From JBGPBY01 sp041481485 (GTDB lineage: Bacteria > Acidobacteriota > Terriglobia > 20CM-2-55-15): 5,214 nucleotides of DNA. The position numbers and the translations under genes were made by a program. Shown piece after piece: positions 1-5,214 of this stretch (position 1 is its first letter; every line of letters starts with the position of its first letter). Below the pieces are notes generated by a model that worked only from the letters and a program-made list of their open reading frames with translations, was not told where the DNA came from and made no database searches. The stretch lies in NCBI GenBank assembly GCA_041481485.1, contig JBGPBY010000518.1, positions 1 to 5,214 on the forward strand, written 5' to 3'.

Positions 1-134
1 AAGAGGCGGGCGCCCGCGTGACGGACTTCACCGGGGGACCCCATTCGATTTACACGAAGGAGATTCTGGCGTCCAACGGCCGCATTCATGCAGAGATGGA
101 AGGGGTGCTCCGGAGTTGTGGGAAAGAGCTGTAG
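1..134 (+). CDS. Inositol monophosphatase family protein, C-terminal fragment
   Basis: Only the last 43 codons are in the window; the reading frame begins at base 3 and ends with TAG at 132-134. The fragment opens with EAGARVTDFTGG, matching the family signature in which a Gly/Ala-rich E-A-G-x-x-x-T-D segment follows the metal-binding WDxAAG motif (the latter lies upstream, outside the window). It continues through IYTKEILASNGRIHAEM, the usual IMPase C-terminal stretch ending in A-S-N-G-x-x-H. Members of this family (SuhB, HisN, CysQ and relatives) are Mg-dependent, lithium-sensitive phosphatases acting on inositol phosphate, histidinol phosphate, PAP or sugar phosphates. The C-terminus alone does not allow a choice between these substrates, so no symbol is given. 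The stop codon lies inside the left arm of an inverted repeat beginning at 129. The gene converges on the phosphatase gene that ends at 301. Confidence 0.85.
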   Translation, partial: EAGARVTDFTGGPHSIYTKEILASNGRIHAEMEGVLRSCGKEL

Positions 135-217
135 GCGCGGTCTATGACCGCGCACAGTCCATCAATTCACACCCCGGCACAATCAAGATCGTGCGCGGTC
201 ATAGACCGCGCCTACAG
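129..217. repeat. Perfect 27-bp inverted repeat with internally palindromic arms
   Basis: The left arm (129-155) and right arm (191-217) are exact reverse complements over 27 bp, separated by a 35-nt loop (156-190). Each arm contains its own near-palindrome: gcgcggtc at 135-142, the spacer tat, then gaccgcgc at 146-153. The DNA or RNA can therefore fold either as one long hairpin or as two small ones. The left arm overlaps the last two codons of the upstream gene. It sits between convergent genes, so a bidirectional transcription-stop role is possible, but there is no T-run after either arm. I read it as a REP-like mobile palindromic repeat. The pairing is certain; the function is inferred. 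Confidence 0.85.
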
Positions 218-232
218 CGAGTCTGTGTTCCG

Positions 233-251
233 AGCCGCGGAGCGGCGGCAG
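233..251. repeat. 19-bp GC-rich direct repeat, copy 1
   Basis: The 19-bp sequence agccgcggagcggcggcag occurs here and again at 303-321, in the same orientation and 70 bp apart. It contains a small palindrome, gccgc-gga-gcggc, and could form a short hairpin. It lies just right of the 27-bp inverted repeat and just left of the hairpin at 260-279, so the whole intergenic space is built from short palindromic modules. Confidence 0.8.
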
Positions 252-259
252 TCCTGTAG

Positions 260-279
260 CCACCGGCGTAAGCCGGTGG
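260..279. repeat. 8-bp-stem palindrome between convergent genes
   Basis: The sequence ccaccggc (260-267), loop gtaa (268-271) and gccggtgg (272-279) forms a perfect 8-bp GC-rich stem with a 4-nt loop. It is preceded by ctgtag (254-259), the same hexamer that opens the 27-bp inverted repeat at 129, which suggests related repeat units. No T-tract follows on either strand, so a classic intrinsic terminator is not supported, although a stable stem here could still slow polymerase coming from either convergent gene. Confidence 0.65.
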
Positions 280-300
280 ATTATCGATTCACAAATCCAA

Positions 301-2073
301 TCAGCCGCGGAGCGGCGGCAGATCCGGAAAATTCGTTCCCATCTTGATCAGGATCAGCGTCCGATCGTCATGTGGCGCCACGCGACCAATAAAGCTGTCC
401 ACGGCTTCGTTCACTGCCCGCACAATTTCCGGCCCACTTTCGCTGCAATGATCGCGCACGGTTTGTGCCAGCCGTTTGAGTCCGAACTCCTCATCGCTCT
501 CATCGCGCGCTTCCACAAGTCCGTCCGTATAGAACACCAGGACGTCTCCTTCCTGCAGCTCCAGCTCCAATTCCTGATATTTTGAATCGGGAAACAAGCC
601 CACCGGTATTCCACCAAGCTCCAGAAACCGCGGAACCCCGTCGCGTACATGAATGGGATACGGCAACCCGGAATTGGCGAGCGTAATTTTGCGAAACTGC
701 GGATCGTAGATCGCATACGTCAGTGCGCAGTACTGACTCTCAATGGGCCGCGAATACAGCGTCTTGTTCACGAGTTCCAGCATCTGGCCTGGCGGGTACT
801 TGCGCGTGGCCCGCGTGCGGATGATGCCGCTGGAAAGCGCGGCGTACAGCGCTGCCGGTGCGCCCTTGCCGGCCACGTCCCCAACGACAACGGCAAGTCG
901 GCCATCATCGAAACTAATAAAATCGTAAAGATCGCCTCCAAGATGAGCAACCGGTTTGAACGTGACGCCAATATCCATAGGCGGCACATTCGGAATTTCC
1001 TCCGGCATCAATTGAATCTGGATTTCACGGGCAATTTTCATTTCCCGGTCCATCCGGCGTTCATTCTCCGAGACCTTGGCATAGAGCTGCGAGTTGACCA
1101 GTGCGGCGGCGATTCTGGACGCCAGCGTGTGCAGCACCCGTTCGTGATATTCCGTGAAGTAGTCGAGCGCCGTGCTCTCCAGGTCGATCACCCCGATGAC
1201 GCGGCCTTTATGAGCAAGCGGTACCGCGATTTCCGACCGGGTTTCCGGATGGACCGAAATGTATCGGGAATCCTTTGAAACATCGCCGACCCGCACGGGC
1301 ACATTCAACTGGGCTGCTGCCCCCACGAGACCCTTGCCAAGCGGTACCGCCAGCTTCCGGTTTTCGCGCTCGTTCGAGCGGATAACGGTTTTGACCTGGA
1401 GGACACCGGAACGCTCATCGAGCTGGAAAAGCGAAAAAATGTGATAGTTCACCGTCGATTTCACAGCGGTCGCAATGCGCTGAACGACCTCGTCCACTTC
1501 AAGAGTGGTGCTCATTTCGAGGCTGGCGTCGTAAAGCAGCGACAACATCTGACGATTGCGGCGCTCGCTCTCATAAACGTTCGCGTTTTCGATGGCAATT
1601 GCGATCTGGCTGGCGAGAAGATTCAGCAACCGTACCTGTTCTTCCTGGAAGTATCCAACCTCCGTACTTTCGATATCCAGAACGCCAACGACGCGGTTTT
1701 TGCTGATCAGCGGTACCGCCAGTTCAGAGCGCGCGGCCTCCACGGCAACGATGTAACGCGGATCGTCCAGCACATCGTCGACGACTACCGGTTTGCGTTC
1801 CACGGCGGCAGTCCCGATCAGACCGTCGCCGAAGGAAATTCGCAACGTTTGCACCATTTCCTTGGTGTGCCCGATGGCGAACCGGTAATAGAGTTCCTGG
1901 CGCGCATCATCCACCAGGAAGATGGCAAAAATCTGATAGGGAACAATGGTTTGAGTCAGTTCCGCAATTTTCTTCAGAAGCTGATCGAGATCGAGTATCG
2001 CGGTGATCTCGTGGTTGATCTCGACAAGCGTGGTGAGAAACGCAGATTCCTTCGCCCCCATGGTGGCCTTCAT
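301..2073 (-). CDS. GAF-GAF-SpoIIE (RsbU-type PP2C) serine phosphatase
   Basis: The 590-residue protein has no signal peptide or membrane segment, so it is probably cytoplasmic. Two tandem GAF domains lie at about residues 22-165 and 186-332. They share G-x-G-L-[IV]-G-x-A-A, S-E-[LI]-A-V-P-L and G-V-[LI]-D-[IL]-E-S, so they look like an internal duplication. A helical linker (about 333-358, with AREIQIQLMP) leads to a PP2C/SpoIIE domain (about 365-578). Its metal-binding motifs are intact: GGDLYD (D381), GDVAGKG (D399), YTDGLVEA (D517) and HDDRT (D569/D570). Family members dephosphorylate phosphoserine on STAS-domain anti-anti-sigma factors in partner-switching systems, with GAF domains as the sensory input; no such partner is in the window. 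Start: ATG at 2071-2073 has no clear Shine-Dalgarno, whereas an in-frame ATG four codons in (2059-2061) is preceded by GAAGG (2067-2071) at 5 nt, so the true protein may be 586 residues. The last six residues come from a repeat. The gene is divergent from the cytochrome operon. Domain assignment is confident; the biological target is unknown. Confidence 0.93.
   Translation of the reverse strand: MKATMGAKESAFLTTLVEINHEITAILDLDQLLKKIAELTQTIVPYQIFAIFLVDDARQELYYRFAIGHTKEMVQTLRISFGDGLIGTAAVERKPVVVDDVLDDPRYIVAVEAARSELAVPLISKNRVVGVLDIESTEVGYFQEEQVRLLNLLASQIAIAIENANVYESERRNRQMLSLLYDASLEMSTTLEVDEVVQRIATAVKSTVNYHIFSLFQLDERSGVLQVKTVIRSNERENRKLAVPLGKGLVGAAAQLNVPVRVGDVSKDSRYISVHPETRSEIAVPLAHKGRVIGVIDLESTALDYFTEYHERVLHTLASRIAAALVNSQLYAKVSENERRMDREMKIAREIQIQLMPEEIPNVPPMDIGVTFKPVAHLGGDLYDFISFDDGRLAVVVGDVAGKGAPAALYAALSSGIIRTRATRKYPPGQMLELVNKTLYSRPIESQYCALTYAIYDPQFRKITLANSGLPYPIHVRDGVPRFLELGGIPVGLFPDSKYQELELELQEGDVLVFYTDGLVEARDESDEEFGLKRLAQTVRDHCSESGPEIVRAVNEAVDSFIGRVAPHDDRTLILIKMGTNFPDLPPLRG
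303..321. repeat. 19-bp GC-rich direct repeat, copy 2, overlapping a gene end
   Basis: This is identical over 19 bp to 233-251. Read on the minus strand it encodes the final residues of the phosphatase gene (LPPLRG), with the TGA stop at 303-301 at its edge. The repeat therefore contributes coding sequence. The other copy is noncoding, which implies the C-terminal tail is repeat-derived rather than part of the conserved domain. Confidence 0.8.
2067..2071 (-). promoter_or_regulatory. Candidate ribosome binding site favouring the second ATG of the phosphatase
   Basis: On the minus strand GAAGG lies 5 nt before the in-frame ATG at 2059-2061 and overlaps the first two codons of the longer reading. 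The sequence before the upstream ATG (2071-2073) is pyrimidine-rich, with no purine-rich box at the right distance. This points to initiation at the internal ATG, giving a protein four residues shorter. Confidence 0.5.
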
Positions 2074-2263
2074 GGCGGGAAGTGTAGCACGCCAAATTGG
2101 AATGCCGTTTCCAGGCCCTCAAAACCGGTGGCCAGATTTCCGAACAATCCGCTTCTCAAAACTTGTTGCAATTGTGTAATCTCCCGCAGGCTGACGGTTG
2201 TTTCTTAATGATCAAGTTTTCTTTATTTCGGCATTTCGGCAGTGGCCGGCAAGGAGCGCACAA
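2074..2263. other. Divergent intergenic region between phosphatase and cytochrome operon
   Basis: This stretch of about 190 bp must hold the start signals for both the leftward phosphatase gene and the rightward cytochrome operon. The part around 2160-2235 is noticeably more AT-rich than its surroundings, as expected for promoters. I could not find a convincing -35/-10 pair with proper spacing on either strand, nor a clear operator palindrome. Alternative sigma factors could be involved, but nothing in the sequence shows this. Confidence 0.4.
2251..2256 (+). promoter_or_regulatory. Shine-Dalgarno for the cytochrome-barrel gene
   Basis: AAGGAG sits 7 nt before ATG at 2264. It decides the start: the longer reading from 2198 has no such site and would bury the signal peptide behind 22 extra residues that do not resemble an export signal. 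Confidence 0.85.
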
Positions 2264-3361
2264 ATGAAGGGCGCATGGGGTGTCTTGCTCATCTTTCTGA
2301 TCGGCGGAGAAGGCCGTGCTCAAACCGCACCGGCGATGCCGCTGGATACCGGAAAGCAGATTTTCGACGCAGCCTGTAACGGCTGTCATGGCCCGGGAGG
2401 CAAGGGTCAGCCCCAAACCACTTTGGGGTTTGAACCGCCCGATACGTTTCCTGATTTTACCGACTGCAATGGCAGCTCTCGTGAACGCGTCTCAGACTGG
2501 AGAGCCACGATTCACGAGGGTGGCGGGCCGAAGGGATTCTCGGAAATCATGCCTTCCTTTGCCGAAGCGCTGACTGGTGAGCAGATTGGAAAAGTGGCGG
2601 ATTATCTCCGCTCGCTTTGCACCGATCCGGTGTGGCCTCGGGGAGAGTTGAATCTGCCACGCGGATTCCTGACCGAGAAGGCTTTTCCCGAAGATGAGTG
2701 GGTGCTCTCGACATCCGCCAATCACACGATCGTTTCCAGCGAGCTGTCGTATGAAAAACGCTTTGGTGCCAAGACGCAGCTGGAACTGGCATTTCCGGCC
2801 AACTTTGAAAAACGCCCCAATAACGACTGGATTGGCGGAATCGGTGATTTTGTTATCGGACTGAAACGCGTGCTGGCTTTTGGCCGCAACTCGATACTGA
2901 GCGTGCAGGGAGAAGTCGCCGTCCCAACTGGGAATCGCCAGCAGGGTTTGGGCGCCGGTTTGACGACGTTTGAGACGTTTGCCGCATTTGGGCAGATCCT
3001 TCCGGGCGATAGTTTCTTTCAATTCCAGGGCGGCTTCGAGTTGCCGGTCTCCACGGAGAATACGTCACGCGCGGCATTCGGCCATTTCAATTTCGGCAAA
3101 ACCATCAAGGCAAACAGGGGATGGGGACGCGAATGGACGCCAATGGTGGAGTTCGCTGCGGATCGCGATCTCCAAAGTGGCGCGAAGATAATCTGGGATA
3201 TTGCACCGCAGATGCAAGTCGCGTTGAACAAGCGCCAGCATATCCGTGCCAGCGCCGGATATCAGCTTCCGCTCAACAATACGAGCTTCCGCTCGAAACA
3301 AGTCATCTTCTATTTGCTCTGGGACTGGTTCGACGGCGGACTGCGCGACGGGTGGAGGTAA
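2264..3361 (+). CDS. Exported monoheme cytochrome c fused to a putative outer-membrane beta-barrel
   Basis: The protein has 365 residues. A signal peptide covers about residues 1-20 (MKGAWGVLLIFLIGGEGRAQ), with cleavage probably after GRA or RAQ. A class-I-like cytochrome c domain follows (about 28-122): the heme site is CNGCH (C38, C41, H42), and M96 in EIMPSF is the likely distal ligand. Extra cysteines C68 (DFTDC) and C119 (YLRSLC) could form a disulfide. A linker with RGELNLPRGFLTEKAFPEDE (127-146) leads to about 210 residues (155-365) of alternating hydrophobic and polar segments separated by short Gly/Asn/Asp turns, for example TQLELAFPANF, SILSVQGEVAVPTG, SFFQFQGGFELPVS and QHIRASAGYQLPLN. 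I count roughly 11 candidate strands, with an aromatic-rich last strand (VIFYLLWDWF). This fits a small outer-membrane beta-barrel, so the heme domain would lie in the periplasm. It is the first gene of an operon, 3 nt before the pentaheme cytochrome. The heme domain is certain from its motif; the barrel is a by-eye prediction and could instead be a soluble beta-rich domain. Confidence 0.88.
   Translation: MKGAWGVLLIFLIGGEGRAQTAPAMPLDTGKQIFDAACNGCHGPGGKGQPQTTLGFEPPDTFPDFTDCNGSSRERVSDWRATIHEGGGPKGFSEIMPSFAEALTGEQIGKVADYLRSLCTDPVWPRGELNLPRGFLTEKAFPEDEWVLSTSANHTIVSSELSYEKRFGAKTQLELAFPANFEKRPNNDWIGGIGDFVIGLKRVLAFGRNSILSVQGEVAVPTGNRQQGLGAGLTTFETFAAFGQILPGDSFFQFQGGFELPVSTENTSRAAFGHFNFGKTIKANRGWGREWTPMVEFAADRDLQSGAKIIWDIAPQMQVALNKRQHIRASAGYQLPLNNTSFRSKQVIFYLLWDWFDGGLRDGWR
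3354..3358 (+). promoter_or_regulatory. Shine-Dalgarno for the pentaheme cytochrome, inside the upstream gene
   Basis: GGAGG lies 6 nt before ATG at 3365 and within the last codons of the preceding gene, whose stop is at 3359-3361. With only 3 nt between stop and start, the two genes are almost certainly co-transcribed and may be translationally coupled. Confidence 0.85.
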
Positions 3362-3364
3362 CCG

Positions 3365-4990
3365 ATGCGTCATAAAATATCTTCAATTCTGCGTCATGCC
3401 ATTCCCGCGGCGCCGCTGTTGCTGCTGATGTTCATTCCTGCGGTTCAGAAGGCTTCCAATGCACATCAGGAATTGTTTCAAACCTCAGACCGGTGCTTTG
3501 CCTGTCACAACTCTTTGACTACCGCATCCGGAGAGGACATTTCGATCGGCTTTGCATGGCGACCGACGATGATGGCCAATTCCAGCCGTGATCCCTACTG
3601 GCAGGCCGGAGTCCGCCGCGAATCGATCGATCATCCCGAGTCGAAGAAGGAAATCGAAGACGAGTGCTCGAAGTGCCACATGCCCATGGCCCGCTATCAG
3701 TCGAAATATGAAGGACGCGCGGGCGAAGTGTTTTCACACCTCGACTTCAATTCCGATGAGCGAATCGACCGCCTGGCACAGGACGGCGTTTCCTGCTCGC
3801 TCTGCCATCAAATCACCAGCGAGAAACTCGGCACGCGCGATAGTCTTGTGGGTGGGTTTGTGATCGACACGCAGAAGCCGAAAGGCGAGCGCGCGGAATA
3901 CGGACCTTACAAGATCAACGATGGGTTGTTGCGAATCATGCGCACTTCTTCCGGTGGCTACCGGCCGACGGAAGGCGAGCACGTCCGCAAGTCCGAATTG
4001 TGCGCCACCTGCCATACGCTCATCACGACGGCGCTCGGGCCGGAAGGAAAAGTAATTGGGAGCCTTCCGGAGCAGATGCCGTACCAGGAGTGGTACAACA
4101 GTTCGTATCGCGAAACACAGAGTTGTCAGAGCTGCCATATGCCGGTGATCAAGGAGAAGGTTCGTGTCGCGAACACGCTCGGAGAAATGCGTGAGGACAT
4201 GGGACGCCATGTTTTTCTTGGCGGAAATTTCTTTGTCCTTGGCATGTTGAATGAGCACCGCTCCGATCTGGGAGTCGAAGCCCTGCCGCAGGAGATGGCA
4301 GCAGCCGTGAATCGGACAGTGGATCACTTGAAGAACCAGACGGCAGAGGTTTCGATCGATCGAGTGGATACTTCGGCGGGACGGCTTCAGGCGGAAATCT
4401 CGGTCCGGAATTTGAGCGGACACAAATTTCCAACGGCATATCCGTCGCGCCGCTCCTGGCTGCATGTGGTGGTAACCGACCGAACGGGGCGGGTGGTTTT
4501 CGAATCCGGCAAGCTCAACGGCAATGGTTCGATTCAGGGCAACGATAACGACGATGACGCCGCGAAGTTCGAGCCGCATTATCTGGAAATCAATAATCCG
4601 GGACAGGTGCAAATCTACGAAGACATCATGGTCGGTTCGAACAATTTGCCCACTACCGGTCTGTTGACCGCGGTTCGTTTCATTAAGGACAACCGGTTGC
4701 TGCCGAAGGGCTTCGACAAAAGGGCCGCTGCGGCGGAAATTGCCTCGCAGGGCGAGGCGGTTTCCGATGCGGATTTCTCAGAGGGCGGAGATCGTATCCG
4801 ATATTCGATTCCAGTTACCGATGGTGCCGGACCGTACAAAGTAGACGCCGAACTTTGGTTCCAGCCAATCGCATACCGGTGGGCCGCAAATCTCAAGAAC
4901 TACAAGGCTCCGGAACCGGAACGGTTCACTGGTTACTATGATGCGATGTCCGGATCGTCCGCAGTGCTGATTTCGAAGGCGACGAAGTAG
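3365..4990 (+). CDS. Exported pentaheme cytochrome c (cytochrome c554-like) with C-terminal beta-type domain
   Basis: The protein has 541 residues. Residues 1-33 form a signal peptide: basic start, hydrophobic core APLLLLMFIPAV, likely cleavage after SNA. There are five heme attachment sites: CFACH (44-48), CSKCH (101-105), CSLCH (144-148), CATCH (213-217) and CQSCH (254-258). Non-motif histidines available as distal ligands include H90, H125, H206, H282, H298, H321 and H353, so bis-His ligation of most hemes is feasible. The stretch WRPTMMANSSRDPYWQAGV (65-83) after heme 1 is typical of multiheme cytochromes related to the c554 group. From about 325 to the end there are no heme sites; this part looks beta-rich and carries SGHKFPTAYPSRRSW (351-365), a motif I remember as recurrent in such proteins. 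The likely role is periplasmic or surface electron transfer; the electron donor, acceptor and any catalytic activity are unknown. Two in-frame stops end the gene (TAG 4988-4990, TGA 4991-4993). The gene follows and is coupled to the cytochrome-barrel gene. Confidence 0.92.
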   Translation: MRHKISSILRHAIPAAPLLLLMFIPAVQKASNAHQELFQTSDRCFACHNSLTTASGEDISIGFAWRPTMMANSSRDPYWQAGVRRESIDHPESKKEIEDECSKCHMPMARYQSKYEGRAGEVFSHLDFNSDERIDRLAQDGVSCSLCHQITSEKLGTRDSLVGGFVIDTQKPKGERAEYGPYKINDGLLRIMRTSSGGYRPTEGEHVRKSELCATCHTLITTALGPEGKVIGSLPEQMPYQEWYNSSYRETQSCQSCHMPVIKEKVRVANTLGEMREDMGRHVFLGGNFFVLGMLNEHRSDLGVEALPQEMAAAVNRTVDHLKNQTAEVSIDRVDTSAGRLQAEISVRNLSGHKFPTAYPSRRSWLHVVVTDRTGRVVFESGKLNGNGSIQGNDNDDDAAKFEPHYLEINNPGQVQIYEDIMVGSNNLPTTGLLTAVRFIKDNRLLPKGFDKRAAAAEIASQGEAVSDADFSEGGDRIRYSIPVTDGAGPYKVDAELWFQPIAYRWAANLKNYKAPEPERFTGYYDAMSGSSAVLISKATK

Positions 4991-4999
4991 TGATGCCTA

Positions 5000-5018
5000 C
5001 TGTAGGCGCTGGCTGTGA
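5000..5018 (+). repeat. Possible degenerate half-copy of the left-hand inverted repeat
   Basis: Bases 5000-5009 (ctgtaggcgc) are identical to 129-138, the start of the perfect inverted repeat arm, and by my alignment 16 of 19 positions match over 5000-5018 versus 129-147. The second half of the palindrome is absent. It lies 10 bases after the pentaheme gene stop. It may be a decayed member of the same repeat family, or chance similarity in a short stretch. Confidence 0.4.
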
Positions 5019-5059
5019 AGATTTGAAGGAATGTCGAATCGAGTGGCTGTAGAGGAGGG

Positions 5060-5201
5060 CGATCAAGAAATCCCTCTCCCAACAGGAGAGGGGGCCGCGC
5101 AGCGGCCGGTGAGGGGTACCGCAAGTAACAATTCTTACTTGTGGTACCCCTCACCCGGCCTTCGGCCGCCCTCTCCCGTTGGGAGAGGTATTTCTTGATC
5201 G
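5060..5201. repeat. Long imperfect inverted repeat (about 68-nt arms, 6-nt loop)
   Basis: The left arm 5060-5128 and right arm 5135-5201 are reverse complements apart from two or three substitutions and a small divergent patch in the GC-rich middle; the loop is caattc (5129-5134). The outermost 12 bases (cgatcaagaaat) pair perfectly. Smaller hairpins are nested within: ccctctcc/ggagaggg (5072-5092), ggccgc-gca-gcggcc (5093-5107), ctctccc-gtt-gggagag (5171-5187), and the central stem around ggggtacc/ggtacccc (5113-5148). The CTCTCCC...GGGAGAG plus GGTGAGGGG combination resembles a short intergenic repeat seen in many bacteria, as I remember it. It could act as a terminator for the cytochrome operon, but it lacks a T-run and looks more like a non-autonomous palindromic mobile repeat. 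No target-site duplication is visible, and the right flank is nearly at the window edge. Confidence 0.85.
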
Positions 5202-5214
5202 ACTGTCCTTACGG

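Noticed and set aside
129..321. CRISPR-like array in the left repeat cluster
   Set aside because: There are only two direct copies of a 19-bp unit, with palindromes of different sequence between them, no regular repeat-spacer pattern and no cas genes.
144..347. Small plus-strand open frame of 67 codons across the repeat cluster
   Set aside because: It reads through palindromic repeats and into the antisense end of the phosphatase gene, with no ribosome binding site and no protein-like pattern.
649..1278. Long open frame on the plus strand, antisense to the phosphatase gene (209 codons)
   Set aside because: It lies entirely opposite a well-supported phosphatase with intact GAF and PP2C motifs, has no ribosome binding site or recognisable domain, and its His/Arg/Asn-rich composition is typical of an antisense shadow.
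1218..1719. Palindrome gcggtaccgc occurring three times (1218-1227, 1341-1350, 1710-1719)
   Set aside because: All three encode Ala-Val-Pro-Leu in the GAF domains with the same codons; two are at equivalent places in the duplicated domains. Protein conservation explains it better than a regulatory site.
1441..2208. Long open frame on the plus strand, antisense to the first GAF domain (255 codons)
   Set aside because: It is a shadow of the conserved GAF coding sequence, with no start signal and no domain; it runs into the divergent promoter region.
2198..2263. Upstream ATG extending the cytochrome-barrel protein by 22 residues
   Set aside because: It has no Shine-Dalgarno and would place a non-signal sequence before the clear signal peptide; AAGGAG at 2251-2256 marks ATG 2264 instead.
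2411..2428. Hairpin ccccaaa-ccac-tttgggg resembling a terminator
   Set aside because: It lies inside the cytochrome coding sequence and no T-run follows; a 7-bp stem here is most likely accidental.
3734..4612. Open frame on the minus strand opposite the pentaheme cytochrome (292 codons)
   Set aside because: The opposite strand has five CXXCH motifs, a signal peptide and a ribosome binding site, so this frame is a by-product of codon use.

Overview
The window looks like chromosomal DNA from a soil-type, non-sporulating Gram-negative bacterium. Acidobacteriota (Solibacter/Bryobacter-like) is my best guess. The reasons are the moderately high GC, a GAF-GAF-SpoIIE phosphatase, c-type cytochromes with signal peptides, an apparent outer-membrane beta-barrel, and several short GC-rich palindromic repeats between genes. 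The taxon is inferred from style and remembered family resemblance, not from a marker gene.

Layout from left to right. (1) Positions 1-134 hold the C-terminal 43 codons of an inositol-monophosphatase-family enzyme on the plus strand. (2) Positions 129-321 are a repeat cluster between this gene and a converging one: a perfect 27-bp inverted repeat whose arms are each palindromic, a separate 8-bp-stem hairpin, and two copies of a 19-bp direct repeat. The cluster supplies the stop codon of the phosphatase on the left and the last six codons plus stop of the gene on the right. (3) Positions 301-2073, minus strand, encode a complete two-GAF, SpoIIE/RsbU-type PP2C serine phosphatase. (4) A divergent intergenic stretch of about 190 bp follows (2074-2263). 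(5) Positions 2264-4990, plus strand, are a tight two-gene operon with 3 nt between the genes. Gene one is a secreted monoheme cytochrome c fused to a probable beta-barrel; gene two is an exported pentaheme cytochrome c with a heme-free C-terminal domain. (6) Positions 4991-5214 are intergenic and dominated by a long imperfect inverted repeat (5060-5201), with a possible remnant of the left-hand repeat family near 5000.

The part most worth attention is the cytochrome pair. A monoheme cytochrome joined to a predicted outer-membrane barrel, translationally close to a pentaheme cytochrome, could be a compact electron conduit across the outer membrane, analogous in logic to porin-cytochrome systems but with a different architecture. 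That is inference: the heme motifs, signal peptides, ribosome binding sites and gene spacing are visible, while barrel formation, location and electron transfer are not. The divergent phosphatase is a plausible signalling neighbour, but nothing in the sequence ties it to the cytochromes.
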